Shown: piece after piece, positions 21,944 through 34,000 of the stretch
Numbering within the stretch: the stretch's first letter is position 1
How the letters are laid out: each line of letters starts with the position of its first letter
Assembly: GCA_001643675.2 (NCBI GenBank)
Contig: LSRY02000026.1
Span: 698,501-762,500, forward strand
Direction of reading: 5' to 3'
Length of the DNA: 64,000 bases
Source: Monocercomonoides exilis
Taxonomy: Eukaryota > Preaxostyla > Oxymonadida > Polymastigidae
Position numbers and translations under genes: made by a program
Notes under the pieces: model-generated
The model's input: only the letters and a program-made list of their open reading frames with translations
Told to the model about the DNA's origin: nothing
Databases searched by the model: none

Positions 21944-24058
21944 AACAAACATTCACATAATATTTATGATTTTTCTATGAGGAAAGAAAACAAGTGCTAT
22001 ATATCCGTAAAGAATTTTTTATTGAGTTCATTGTCAATGAGTTTGTTATCAATTTGAAATTCTTAAAAACACATTTATTTATTGATATGAAAACGATAAA
22101 TATTTAAAATTTTTTATTTTCTCAAAGTCGATAAAAAAAATATTAACAATAAATCAAACAAGCGCAGAGGAAATAATTGGCATGTTCGAAATAATAGTTC
22201 AAGCTTTTATTCAATGAAGAATTTTTATCGCGCAATATTATTTAAAGCCATGAAACGATTATTCATTGATGGAATGCTTTGTTTGATAACAGCTATAATC
22301 AAGTTTTAAATGAATATTATTCATTCAATATTTGTTTCAAATAATAAACTCATATTAATTACTGTCAATATTGAAAAAGATAAAGAAGAAATATTTAAAA
22401 TACCAAAGGAAATATATAGTAGATCTGACTATACAGGATATTAATAAACTGACCAACAGAGATTTAAAAATAGAAAATCAGCTATTATTTTTCAGATTTC
22501 ACATAAGTTTCATATTTTTCTTCTGTCGAATCCGTTTTCAGATATGTTCATGGAAAAACGCGAAAATCTGAAATTTCAGTTGTGTCATCATTGCAACGTT
22601 TTAAATACGTACAATCCTATTTTGCAATATAAATATGGAACAAATAATAGGAATCAAAAACGCTTTGTTATTTTTTTTTGAATGTGAAAGCAGCACAAAT
22701 ATTCTGAACGTTGACAAATAAATTCAGGAGATATGCAGTTCACTGCAAAAGAACGTGATTTCATAAAAATAAGTTCAAATACAAAAACGTTATTAACTAA
22801 GTTTGCCATTTTCATAATTCTAAATGGCATATTCGCAGTTATAGTTAACTTTGAACGGTTTTGTTCCAGAAAAACGAGAGAAGGAAGACATGAAAAATTA
22901 AAGAACAACAGAAAAATCTCCGAAATCATTTCTAACCTTCAAAATTTTTCATTGATATGTTATCTGAAAATCCACTTTCAGTTGATTCATAATATCTTTG
23001 TTGTTATAAAATAAACACAGATAAATCATATTTTATTGAAGAAGTGAGACCAACGAAATTAACTGCTTCAATGATTTTTAGTATTTGAATTTGTAACATT
23101 GTTCTTTTTTCCAATAGGAATACTAACGAATGATGTTTATTACCCTTCCATCAATAATAATACATAAAAATGAATAATAAATTGTATGAATTAGACTGTT
23201 TTTGAAATAAAAAAAGAAAAACGATTCAAAAAATGTAATAAAATAATTGTGAATACTTGATGTTTTATAATTTGATGAAGTCAAATTACCCTCCTGCAAC
23301 AAAGACGTTGTCTAATTTTTCAACTTTTTCTTTATGAACTTTTCATAAAATTGGTTGTTATTGTTTCACTGCGAAATATTTTTAAATCCTTTCCTTCATT
23401 AATTTTTTCGGTCTGCATTTTTCATTGACTTCGCATTTTTCATAATTGATAATACTGTGTTGAATTCATTCAAATTATAATGTAACTGATACTTCTATTT
23501 TGAAAAAAAGCAACACTTCAATAAAAATCTAAAATATAACTCAAAAATAATGAAGTTTGTAAAAACATCTGAAAAACATTTCGAAAAGCAAAATTAATCA
23601 AATTATTCCAAGTTGAAATCTATAACAAATACATTTTCTTTATTCACATACATTTAAAAGCATTAATCACATTTTTCCTTGAACTTGTTTGAGCAAGCTC
23701 TGATTTTATTTTCCGTAATTTTTATCGAATATCCATTATTTTCAAGATTCGCACATATTCGTTCTATAACCAAAAAATAAAAACAATTGTTATTGTATTT
23801 AAAACAAACGTATTCACATTACGATTGTGAATAATATTTTGACCACTTTTCTTTCTTTCTTTCAGAATGAATACTCGATTAAAAACAATTTCATTCTTTA
23901 ATATTATGTTTCTCACGTTAAATATTATTTATCTCCTGTATACTTTCAGCTAAAACAAGTTGCAAACGAAAGAAATTCTTTATCATTGAATAAACAAGAA
24001 CGTTTCATCATACATTTGCAAACACATCATATTATATAATAATACACTATCGCAAGCA
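21944..24058. other. Interior of Merlin-like element, no supported gene
   Basis: Very AT-rich. Short frames at 22371-22571, 22654-22929 and 22733-23014 have no domains. Nothing passenger-like is recognisable. Confidence 0.5.
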
Positions 24059-24322
24059 TCAACTCGTCTTGAAATAACTCGTTAAGCTCCGATAAATGTC
24101 TTTTTTCGTCTGTTTTGAAAGGCATTTAAAAATAAATAAATCTGAAATATTTATTAAGGGTTTGCTCCCTTAAATTTTTATTATTTCTGAGATTTTTGTA
24201 ATTTATTTATCTCTCATTTTTCGTTAAATAAATACAATTTTTATAGAAATAGAATAATGAATAAACTTCTGTTTTCCATTTAAAAGTTTTCAATTCCAAA
24301 GTCGCTGAAATCATTTCTTACC
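24059..24322 (-). repeat. Right terminal inverted repeat of Merlin-like element
   Basis: Reverse complement of 20721-20984; carries an inverted copy of the transposase start region. Confidence 0.88.
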
Positions 24323-24330
24323 AGACTCTT

Positions 24331-25600
24331 GTCTTCGGACTCTTCCTTTTCTTTGCATGTGCTATCCATGTTCGCACATCCCCCAGCAGCAGCACTCTCT
24401 TCCTTTCTTAGAGCGTCACTTTCATCCTTTCCGAGTTCCAAAGTAATCACAGGAACTACACACTCCTTGTTGATAACAGGTTCAATTTCTCTTCCGACAG
24501 TATCCAGCCCAGATTCTTCAGGAACTGGGCTATCTCCAGTGAGATCGATCTCAAAACTTCCCTGTCTGGGTGCATGAGGAGAATGTTGTCCAGATATATC
24601 ACCAGCTTTACCTTCCACTGTTCTCTGATATATGACGCTGCCCTTCTTCTTATCTTCGTGAATACTCTGGGCGCGTCCTTTGCTCGAAAGGGCATCCCTA
24701 CGTTAGCGTAGCATTGACTTTGAAAGCTGAAACATAGATATGGACTGAATTGTTCATCCACCTTGACATGTTGGTATGCACTCGATATGTCCAGAATTGT
24801 CATCCAATAGTTCTTCTCCAGGAGTTCCACCATTGTCTCCTGGGAATCCATCTTGATGTGTTTCCCTTCACTTCCTCGTTTAGAACTCTGCAGTCCAAGA
24901 TCTTTTCCCACTTCCCGTTCTTCTTTTTCACCATGAATGTCGGGTTGAACCACTTCACCTCCGACTCCTGTATGGGCTTCACCACCACGTTCTTCAATTC
25001 CTCCACCAAAAGGGATAAATGACTGTTCTTCATCTCCGTCGTCCCTCGAAACTCTTGTCTGTGTTTTCTCTTCTCGAGTGAGATTGGGGACTGGGGACTT
25101 TTCCATCGAGCTCTTATACCACTGCTCACTTGTTTGCCTCACCCAATCTTCTTCCACTCGCTCATCCTGTTCACCAGTCTCCTAGGAAGTGGCTCCTTCG
25201 GTGGTCCAATCGCTACGTTCCTCCTCACATCTGGCATCCTGTGGACATTCTGGATCTGTGTAATCTCTTCTCCTTTGAGAACATCTGCAATAACTATCTT
25301 CAAGCTCTCCTCCCGGGCTCTCCTAATTGGGGACTCGATAGCAGTCCCAGAAGCTATCCAGACTCCCTTCTCTTTCTCCTTCCCGGATTTCCGATCATTC
25401 TTGTGTCTTGTCTTGCGGGGATATACGGAGTCTTCTTCTGCTCTCGTTGTGTCATGTTGTACATCTTCATTCAATATCTCCATCGCGAAATCCCCTGTGA
25501 ATTCCCGTTGTTTTTTCTTCTCTTGATCAAATGTACTCACCACCTCTCTGATATTCTCATTCTGTTTCGGGGTTTCTTTCAATAATATCATCTTGCAATG
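24331..25600 (-). pseudogene. Reverse transcriptase, 5' part (DIRS element 1)
   Basis: Leftward: a preamble (GPPKEPLPRRLVNRMSEWKKIG), EVKWFNPTFMVKKKNGKWEK, ILDCRVLNEEV, then after a frameshift near 24865 MTILDISSAYQHVKVDEQF, the GMPFRAKDAPRVFTKI palm segment and the catalytic box, here YLDN instead of YLDD. The thumb (LGWILSEEKLNLLSTRS, then KKRKSPKTRV) follows with stops and leads into the sequence beyond the nested transposon. The motif set is that of DIRS/Ty3-related RT. The YLDN box, frameshift and stops make it inactive. Confidence 0.8.
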
Positions 25601-27020
25601 AGCTGTTGTTTCTTGTCAAATAGTCATTTCGCTGGAGCCTGACAATCTCTTCTCTTTCTCTGTCAAGCTGCAAAGCGCAGTTCTCTTTGCTCTCTCTTCA
25701 AACTCTCATTTCTCACTCGATGCTCCTGTGCCCATTTGCTCGTTTTGATTGTCAATTCCACAGCTGTTCCCACTTGGGTCCTTGGGGGAGCTGGTGGCAA
25801 TGGTCCCGTAATGGAAACTGTCTTTCCCGTGATGGTTGGGAGGAACTGGGCCTGGAACTGTGGCGTTCTCTTCTTTCCCTTGAAGTCCGTAAAGCTGCAG
25901 CCATATTCCCTTCTCTGGAGTTGTCTGTATACGAATCCTTTTGTGCTCCTTCCCGAACTGTATCTTCTCGAAAGTCCACCTTTGGCCGTTGCAGGTCTGA
26001 AACCTGTTGTGGAGTCGGGAGATGCACCGTATCCTGCTGCATCTCCCTCTGCTTGAAAAAAGCTAGTGCTCTCCTCAAGTTTCCTCAGGTTCTCCGGCAC
26101 TTCCTTAGACATTCCTCCTTCTAAAAAACCTTTCGCGCTTTCCCAACCCGATTGGGGTATAACCTTCAGTAGGTTAATTCTGCTGATACAGTCGGCTGTT
26201 AATGCAAAGGAACAGAATAGTCCTCTCAGTCGTTCTTTTTCTTCTTCTCTAAGGAACTAAATTCTCAATTCCTTCGCCGTGAGGGCTACGATTGCTTTCG
26301 CTGCTTCAAAGCCCGATTCAAGAGCAGGTTGGAGGAGTTCCATACCCGGACAGCTTCTGGTGAGTACTTTCTTCCTTCAGCTGTGACCACCATCACAGCT
26401 AAGGTGTACCAACTCGCATCAGTGTGTCTGGTGAAGAAACTCCTTCTCGGTATCTGGAATAAATGTATTCAGTATATCATCATTCATTCTTAACGATCCC
26501 GCCTTACAAAACTCAATGAACTTCCTCAGCTCGCTCGCTTGTCTCCGGGGTGTCAACCACTCCCTGGGAAAGATTCTGGTAAAGTTTTCTATTCCTTCTT
26601 TCTCTTCCTGAACTTCTTGCTCTTCCGAATCCCAGTCGCTATCCTCTTCATTTTACTGTCTCCTCGGACAGCTAATTGAACGATGCAATCTCTCACGCTT
26701 TCCTTGTTTCCGCTTTGCGATCAGATCACTAAAATTTGCATCTAACTCCGACTCGCTCGATCTCGATCTGCTTCTTCTTCTTTGTCGCTCTCTCTTCTCT
26801 TTCTTCATTGGTATCATTTTCACAGCTCCGGACTGCATTGGCCATGTTTGGCTCCAAGCAAATTCTTCAATCATGTTTTCTACTCTCCTTATTCTCTGTA
26901 TTAGATCAAAATCCATACACTCACCGTCTCTGCTTGATAGTCTAACAGGTTCTTGTTCCATTTTAACAGCGGACAATGATGTTCTAGGCAATGTGAGTAT
27001 TAGCGAAGTTTGATCAAAAA
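25601..27020 (-). pseudogene. Gag-like 5' coding region, DIRS element 1
   Basis: Overlapping minus-strand frames: 26653-27024 (MVFDQTSLILTLPRTS..., with an Arg/Ser-rich RRRSRSRSSESELDANF stretch) and 25663-26112 (FKGKKRTPQFQAQFLPTITG). The position ahead of RT and the basic composition suggest a gag or nucleocapsid-like region. No zinc knuckle was seen. The frames do not join into one protein. Confidence 0.45.
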
Positions 27021-27101
27021 CCACCCAGAAAACGAATGAAATACTTATTATTGAGGAGCAAATCTGCTCCGTGCGTTCACAGATTCGTTCTATTGCGAAT
27101 T
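27010..27101 (-). repeat. DIRS element 1, 5' inverted terminal repeat
   Basis: Contains TTATTGAGGAGCAAATCTGC and TTCGTTCTATTGCGAATT at the outer edge; matches in reverse complement the left end of element 2 (58122-58225). Confidence 0.7.
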
Positions 27102-28031
27102 TAATCTAATGGAAAGAACAAAATAAATAAAAACATAACGAAAGTTGTGGAAAAGATTTTCATTATCTTAAAGGTACTTTATTTTTTAAAAAAAAGATAA
27201 ACTTGCTGTTCATTTTTAATTTTTTGAAATATTCAAAACACCCATTTGTCTCTCAATGATTTGTGTTTCAATGAATACGAAGAGCACAAATTGACATATG
27301 TCTAAATTTTCATCATTTCTTATCTTATTCTTTTAATGTTTCGAAAATTGTTTTGATTGTTTTCTCAAATATGTTGATTTACAAATAGAAAAGAATGATT
27401 CAGGCATTTTTCTGGGAAATGAAATTCATTGTTTCTGTCGAATTTCAATTAATTGTTGTGTTTTGTTTTCATGAAAATGAAATGAAAAAAATATAACTGA
27501 AAAAACGAATGTGAAAAATATGTGTGAAAACACAATGAAGATTCAATAATTTTGAAGATTATTTTATCAACGTAATGAAAAGATCACACATTCCGCTCTT
27601 AGAGAAGTCATCACAATCATTCATTCATACACATATACAAAAGGCTTTGCAAAAATTGAGATTTTCTGAATACATACATAAAAACAAAACAATCAGATAA
27701 AATATTAAAGAAATAATTTTTTTATAAGATATTTTTTAATCCTTTTGAATACAAATACAAACACACAAATGGATTTCGAAATGAATATTAAATCAGAAAA
27801 CTGAATTCAAAAAATGAAGATAAATCTAAGTATTCCACAAGAGAAATGCTTTCCCAAATATCTCAATATCATCATCATCATCATCTCTTCTCTTTCAAAT
27901 GTGTCTCATTATCCCAAAAATGAAACCTTCACATGTTGCACAAGAACTCCAAAACATTTACCATCTTTTCTTTGAAAACGGTGAAAATGTTTCTTTCGCA
28001 CCCAGAAATATCCTCTCAAACAAAACCCTTC
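27102..28031. other. Intergenic, 3' side of the giant receptor gene
   Basis: AT-rich with short A/T runs and a CAT repeat at ~27870-27888. No gene supported. Confidence 0.5.
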
Positions 28032-31000
28032 TCACACGATTATTATCCCCTTCACCATTTCTTTCTCCACATCATTTCTTGTTTTCCTCTCTCTTTTTTG
28101 TGGATTCACTGAAAGTTTCTCTTGTGATTCCGATATTGCTTGTGCTTCATCTTCTGTTTTGCTCTTTTCCTCTTCTGTGCCATCCTCATCCTCCATCGCA
28201 TCTGACATCGTCAGAATCATTGTTCCAGCTGGAAAGTGCTGAAACAGTTCTCTTTTCAGATCATCCAAAGAAATGCGAATCGAGCGTTGCGATTGCCAGC
28301 AGCTCTCCACAAGCTCTCCAAGCCCACTTTCTTCAACAAGAGCTGCCATGTCTGGCCTCTCCCCATTCAAAATCTTATCTCCAGCCACCTCTGCTGGATA
28401 CTCTCCAAACGGGATATCCAGTGTTAGACACTCCCACAACATCATCCCGATCGAAAACACTACTGACTTCTTCGTTGCCCCCATCTTCTTGTTCACCTGC
28501 AGCTCTGGTGCCATCCACCTCAAACACTCTTTTCTGTTGTATTCATCATCCTCAAATGCTGATGAAGGAAGAGAGTCTTCGCTATCATCACTGGCAGATG
28601 TCACAACAGTCGATGAAGAGATGGATGATGAGTCTGAATCATCATCAGATGAGAAGTCAGAGTGCATCACAATGCAGATCACCATGTGTTCTGAAAACAG
28701 AACAATGTGAGGACTCAGAGTGGAAAGAGAAGATAATCCATTTTCCATTTCGTCAAATGAATGAAGTGCGAGATTAGCCACCCAGAACAGGATCTGTGCA
28801 GCTGTTTGCTCCCTCTCCTGAAGAGTCCCAATTGCCATCTCCTTTGTCTTATTCCTTCCATGCAACAACATGAACAGTGAATCCCTCAAATCCACAATCA
28901 GCTTCTCATGAGGAGACGAGCAGGCCATCGCATCCACCAGATTCGACATCGATGAGGTGGTTGGACACAGACTCTCCGATCGAACAAATGTTGAATCTGA
29001 ATCTGTTGTTGAAGTTGATGAAATTGATGGTGATGGCGTTCGCTTTCTTGTCTCTTCATCATCTTCTTCCTTCTCATCAACCTTCTCGAGCATCCATTGA
29101 GGAATCTTGTCTGAATCTCTCCCCAAAATGTATTCAGTTGAACCACTCTCAGAAAGAAGATGTTCTGATGACTCTGAATGTCCCAAACTTTTCTCATACA
29201 CCCTCTTTTTCATTCTCTCTTCATTCTTCTTTTCTGCCTCCTTCTCTGCCCTCCTCCACTGCTCCTCTGGTGACATCTCCATCGTCACCATCTCAAATGC
29301 CTTTGGATCCTTCCTCACTGTGTCATTCACAATCTCCTCCAATTCCTTTGTTCTTCTCTTTTGCTTTCTCCAACGAACAACAAACAAAATAAATCCAATC
29401 AGAACAATCACAAGAATAGCTGCCATGATCATTACAATCAACAACAAAGAAGATTTTCCATCTTTTCCTCCTTCAACAATCCTTTCATCTCCTTTTCCAA
29501 CATTTTCACTCCTGTTCTTCACAATAAATCGCTCTGTTGATGAAGGCGAATCTCCTTTCCCAAACACAATCCACACACTCACTTCTGTCTCTTCTCTCAC
29601 TTTCTCCAGTTCTGAACATGAAATGAATGTGTGAATCTCATTCTCTGACACAAACCCTTCTTCTTCAATCCCCTTTCTCACTATCTCCTCTTCATCCCCA
29701 TCTTTCATGCTCATCTTCACTGACAAATCACATGGAAGAAGCAGCTTTCCCACAATCATCAACTCCACATTTCCATTTGGCTGAGAACTATTCTTCACCT
29801 CTTCCAAAATGGGGATGAAAAATGATGATCCTCTTTCAGCTGCTATCCCTCCCAATTCACATCCCTCATCCAATATCCACAATGATGAGTTATCTTTCAA
29901 CCCATCTCCCCCTTTCACACTCACAACATTCAACTCCCCATTCCCTTCACAAATCACATTCCTTCTGGCTGATGGATATCCCTCGATCGATGGGTTGTTG
30001 TTCTCAAACTTTCCATTTTCAATCTTCACACTCGCTCCACTCACCCACAACCCACCTGCCTTGCTATTTCTGATTGTTGTTTCCCTCATCTCCACTTTGC
30101 TCTTCTCAATATCAACCAATGACCCATTCCATTTGCATAATCCTTCTTTTCTATTGTTTTCTTCATTGATAACCTCGTTTTCATTTTCTCCATCAAACAC
30201 ACATGCCTCAATCCTCACATTCTTGGAATTCCTGATCTGCATCATGCTTCCCTTGTTCACTGAATTCACACATCTCCCAAATGAGCTGTTCAGCACACTC
30301 ACCTCTTTCTCAGCATCTTCTATCCCAATCACACACCCCTTTGACATCACAGTCACATTCACAACTCCCATCTCTTTCATCTCAACTTTCGCTTTCCCTC
30401 CAACACTCACAACATCCCCCTCACATTTGATGTTCGATATTCTTGATTCAACAATTATCACATTCGATTCTTCACAAAATAAAAGAATTGATGTTGTTGA
30501 ATGAATATCACTGAATGTTGTTTCGGTTATCTTCAGCTCTCCACTCTCCACACTCACAATTGAACTGTTCAACTTCAACTCAGCTGTTGTTGTTGGGGAA
30601 GAAGAGATGAATTCACATTTTTGGATCTCCATTGACCCATTCTTCACTTTCATAAAATAAGTGTGAGCTGACTCAAATCCATCTTCAAACTGGAATGAGC
30701 ACCTCTCCACTCCACATTCATTCACAAACTCCATCACACAATCCTTCTCAGCTGACTTCTCAATCTTGCAGTTCAACCGAACAATCCCCTGTGCCTTTTT
30801 CAATGAGTTCACAACCAGATCTCCAATCACACACTCCTTCCTCACAAACCCTTCCCCATAAATCAGAATCCCATTCATCACCCCTTCCTCGATGTGCTCA
30901 ACCCCACAGTCGATGCTCGCACACGGAATGCTCTGTGCCCCACATCCCCTCCCATCACTCCCTCTCCCACTCACAAACACCTGTGCCGAATAATAGAATG

Positions 31001-34000
31001 TGATCAGCGGAATCAGATCAACATCTCCCTCGCTCCAAACATCCCTCCCACAGATGGAGTTGTTCGAGTTCAGTGACTCCTGGTTGTAGTTCAACGCAAA
31101 CAGCGTTTCGTTGATCTGGTGAACAATCGAGTGGCATCTGACAAACACGTCTTTCCCCACATGTGCCTCATTCATCACAAACAGAATGTTCACAATCTTG
31201 AAATTCAGAGGCGGAATCGGACTTTCATTTCCATAATTCGCATGTGGGTCAGACCCATCAATGAACAGCCCTCCTCCACACCCTGTCTCACTCGAGCACT
31301 TGCACATCGAAAACGTGCTCCCATTCACTTTCAACACCGACTCCCCACTCTTCAGCACCACTCTCATCCCCCCTCCTTCATCACTCAAACCACTCTTGCA
31401 ACTCGACATCGAACACTCATCCATCACACACTCCACCCCATCCTCAAATGATCCCACATCAACAATACTCGCTCCAATCCCTTCGTTTGTGATGTTCGCA
31501 AATGAACATCCAATAACCCTCAAAACTGGTCTGTTCCCATTTGAAAAGTCTTTCTTTTCTCCATTCATCTGGTTTTCATCTTCCATCATCGAAATCAGAC
31601 TTCTTTCTGTCACTCCAGCAAATGAGATGTTCACATTCTGAAGTGTCACCTCACCTGCACTTGGACTGAAGGCAATCAACCCTTTCAACTCTGAAATCAA
31701 ACTCAACGAACACCTCTCAATCACAACACTCCCTCCATTCACTCTCATCACACAATATCCAAAACTCTCTGCCACCCTCCTCCCTGGGCCAAATGAACAA
31801 TCTGAAACTGACAATAATGTGTTTGCTCCAGAGGATTCAATCAACACTTCGTGATGGGTGGTGATGGCTGGCTTGGTGAATGACACATTCACAAATGACA
31901 GACTCACATTCGACGATATCATTGAACCATCAGACAAATCATTCTCATCTTCATCACTGATCGTCACCCCTGTCCCTTTCTTTGTCCCTTCAATCACAAC
32001 TTTTTGTGACTCTGATATTGATGAAGAAATTGATGATGAAAATGATGATGAAAATGAAATGGAATGGCTCAGCAACCCAGATCCCACAATGGCAATATGT
32101 GTTTCCCCTCCTCCAAGTGTTGGATATCGAAGTGATATCAAGTGGTCAATCGATGAGCATGGTGCCTCGGAATACCCACACCCACTGAAGTCTCCTCCTT
32201 TCTCTCGAGAAACAAACCCATCCCCACTCCAGTTCCTCCACAAATACACAACCAGCGGAATCACATATCCCTCCTCTCCAGTCATCTTCCTCTCCCATCC
32301 ACACAGCTCATCCAATGATCCCAACTCCTCTTCCTTTATCTCCCATTTCAGGTGCCCCTCATTCACTATCTCACTCAGATTCCATCCTGACACAAACACA
32401 TTCTTCCCTTTCCACCCATCACATCCCTCAAATTCCATCCCTTCCATCACAAATGTTCCCATCTCATCTGCCAGCTTCACAAACATCCCTCCTCCCATTC
32501 CTCTCCCTCCTTCCTCAACATCCTCTCTTGGCACTTCACACAAAGAATACCTCACTCCTTTCATTTCCAACCTCCCTCCCTTCCCCACCGATATCTTCAT
32601 CCCTCCCCCTTTCATCCCACTCCCTCCTGAACACACTGATGACAAATTGCATCCTTCAATATTCACATTCCCATTCACACCCATCTCCACATTCAAACAT
32701 CCTCCTCCTCCTCCACTTCCACCAACAACTTCCACTCCACTCATTCGGCTGTCATTCATCTCCAATTGAGCTCCATTCGAAACAACAATTGGTGATTTCC
32801 CACTCATTCTCGCTCCCCCTTCCATCACAAATCCATGAACAACCAACCCTCCTCCCTCAATACAAATCACACTGTATCCAATCATTTCATCATTTCCAAA
32901 TGTGACTGAACAGCTGGTCATTGTGATGGTTGATGATGATGAGGAGGAGTGGATAAATCCACTTCTCTTCCCATTCATTTCTTCATTCAGCACAAATGAC
33001 AAATGTCTCATCTCAAATGATTTTGTGCACTCAATAAGGTTATTCTGGGTTATCGATCCTTCATCCCTCACAAGCACACTCATCCCTTCTTCTTTCCCAC
33101 AAACACTCACCTCAAATGATGCTATTTTCATCTCATTCTTTATCCATGATTCTGAGATAACTTCAATTTCATTCACATTGATGCTCGCTCTCTTCCCAAC
33201 ACAATAGTCAATCGTCAAACACCCAAACTCCTCAAACCCACAATGGCTCTGATCCAGTGCCCTCTCTCCTCTCCCATCAACTCTCAGCTTTGTCCCCATT
33301 GAACACAAATACACAAACAGCGGAATCACTTCCCCTTCTCTCCCATCCTCACTCCCACACAACTTCAACACATCTGTTGGAATCACACCAAAATCAAAAA
33401 ATGAAAATGAGCTCCCATTCACTTTCCACTCCAACAACACTCCTCCACCACATTCAACAAACACATCCTTCCCATATTGAGCTTTGTTATTCTCCCCAAA
33501 CACAAACAAACCCTCTCTTCCAGATTCCATTTTCATTGAGCCATCCCTGCTCTCCATCACAATCATCATCCCCCCCCCTCTCCCTTCACTTCTCCCACCT
33601 GAACTCTCCCCTGAACCCTTCGCCTCACACCCATCAATCACACAACTCCCATTCACAACAACACTCCCTTCCCCATTCACAACAACATTCATCCCTCCTC
33701 CTCTTCCACCAACACACCTGCACCCCTTCACAACACACGACTCAATCACAATTATCCCATTCTTCCCCTCATCCCTCTCTGCTCCAACCACTCCACTCAC
33801 CCATCCTCCATCTCCACTTCTCTTCTCAATGTTGTTCACCTCACATCCGCAAAACACAACTGATTCCACCCCTTCACTAAACTCAATCAGCGAATGTTCT
33901 CCAAATATCAATGTCTCTCTGATCACCAATCCCTCCACTTTCACTTTTCCCCCAACCACATTCGCAAAACAATATCCAATGGGATTCTCGGATGAACAAA

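Larger units (their letters stand above)
20721..24322 (+). mobile_element. Merlin-like (IS1595/ISXO2-type) DNA transposon nested in DIRS element 1
   Basis: 3,602 bases bounded by 264-base inverted repeats (20721-20984 and 24059-24322) that begin GGTAA and differ at only one base I could see. It is flanked by AGACGCTT (20713-20720) and AGACTCTT (24323-24330), an 8-base target duplication with one mismatch, as expected for Merlin elements. Excising it rejoins the host RT frame perfectly (KKRKSPKTRV-FAALIGRLN on the minus strand). It encodes an ISXO2-like transposase at 20918-21943 with a nonsense mutation. The ~2.1 kb between the transposase and the right repeat has no supported gene. Confidence 0.88.
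17443..27101 (-). mobile_element. DIRS-like tyrosine-recombinase retroelement 1 (decayed, with nested transposon)
   Basis: Oriented right to left. Inverted terminal repeats lie at ~17443-17530 and ~27010-27101 and share the core TTGCTCCTCAATAATGAGT. An internal complementary region at ~18092-18185 joins complements of the two outer ends, the hallmark of DIRS-1-type circular replication (established knowledge). In transcription order it holds a basic, Ser/Arg-rich gag-like region, reverse transcriptase, RNase H, a linker and a tyrosine recombinase. Many stops and frameshifts show it is dead. It is split by a Merlin-like transposon at 20721-24322. A second element of the same family is at 58122-62771 in the opposite orientation. 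Confidence 0.85.
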
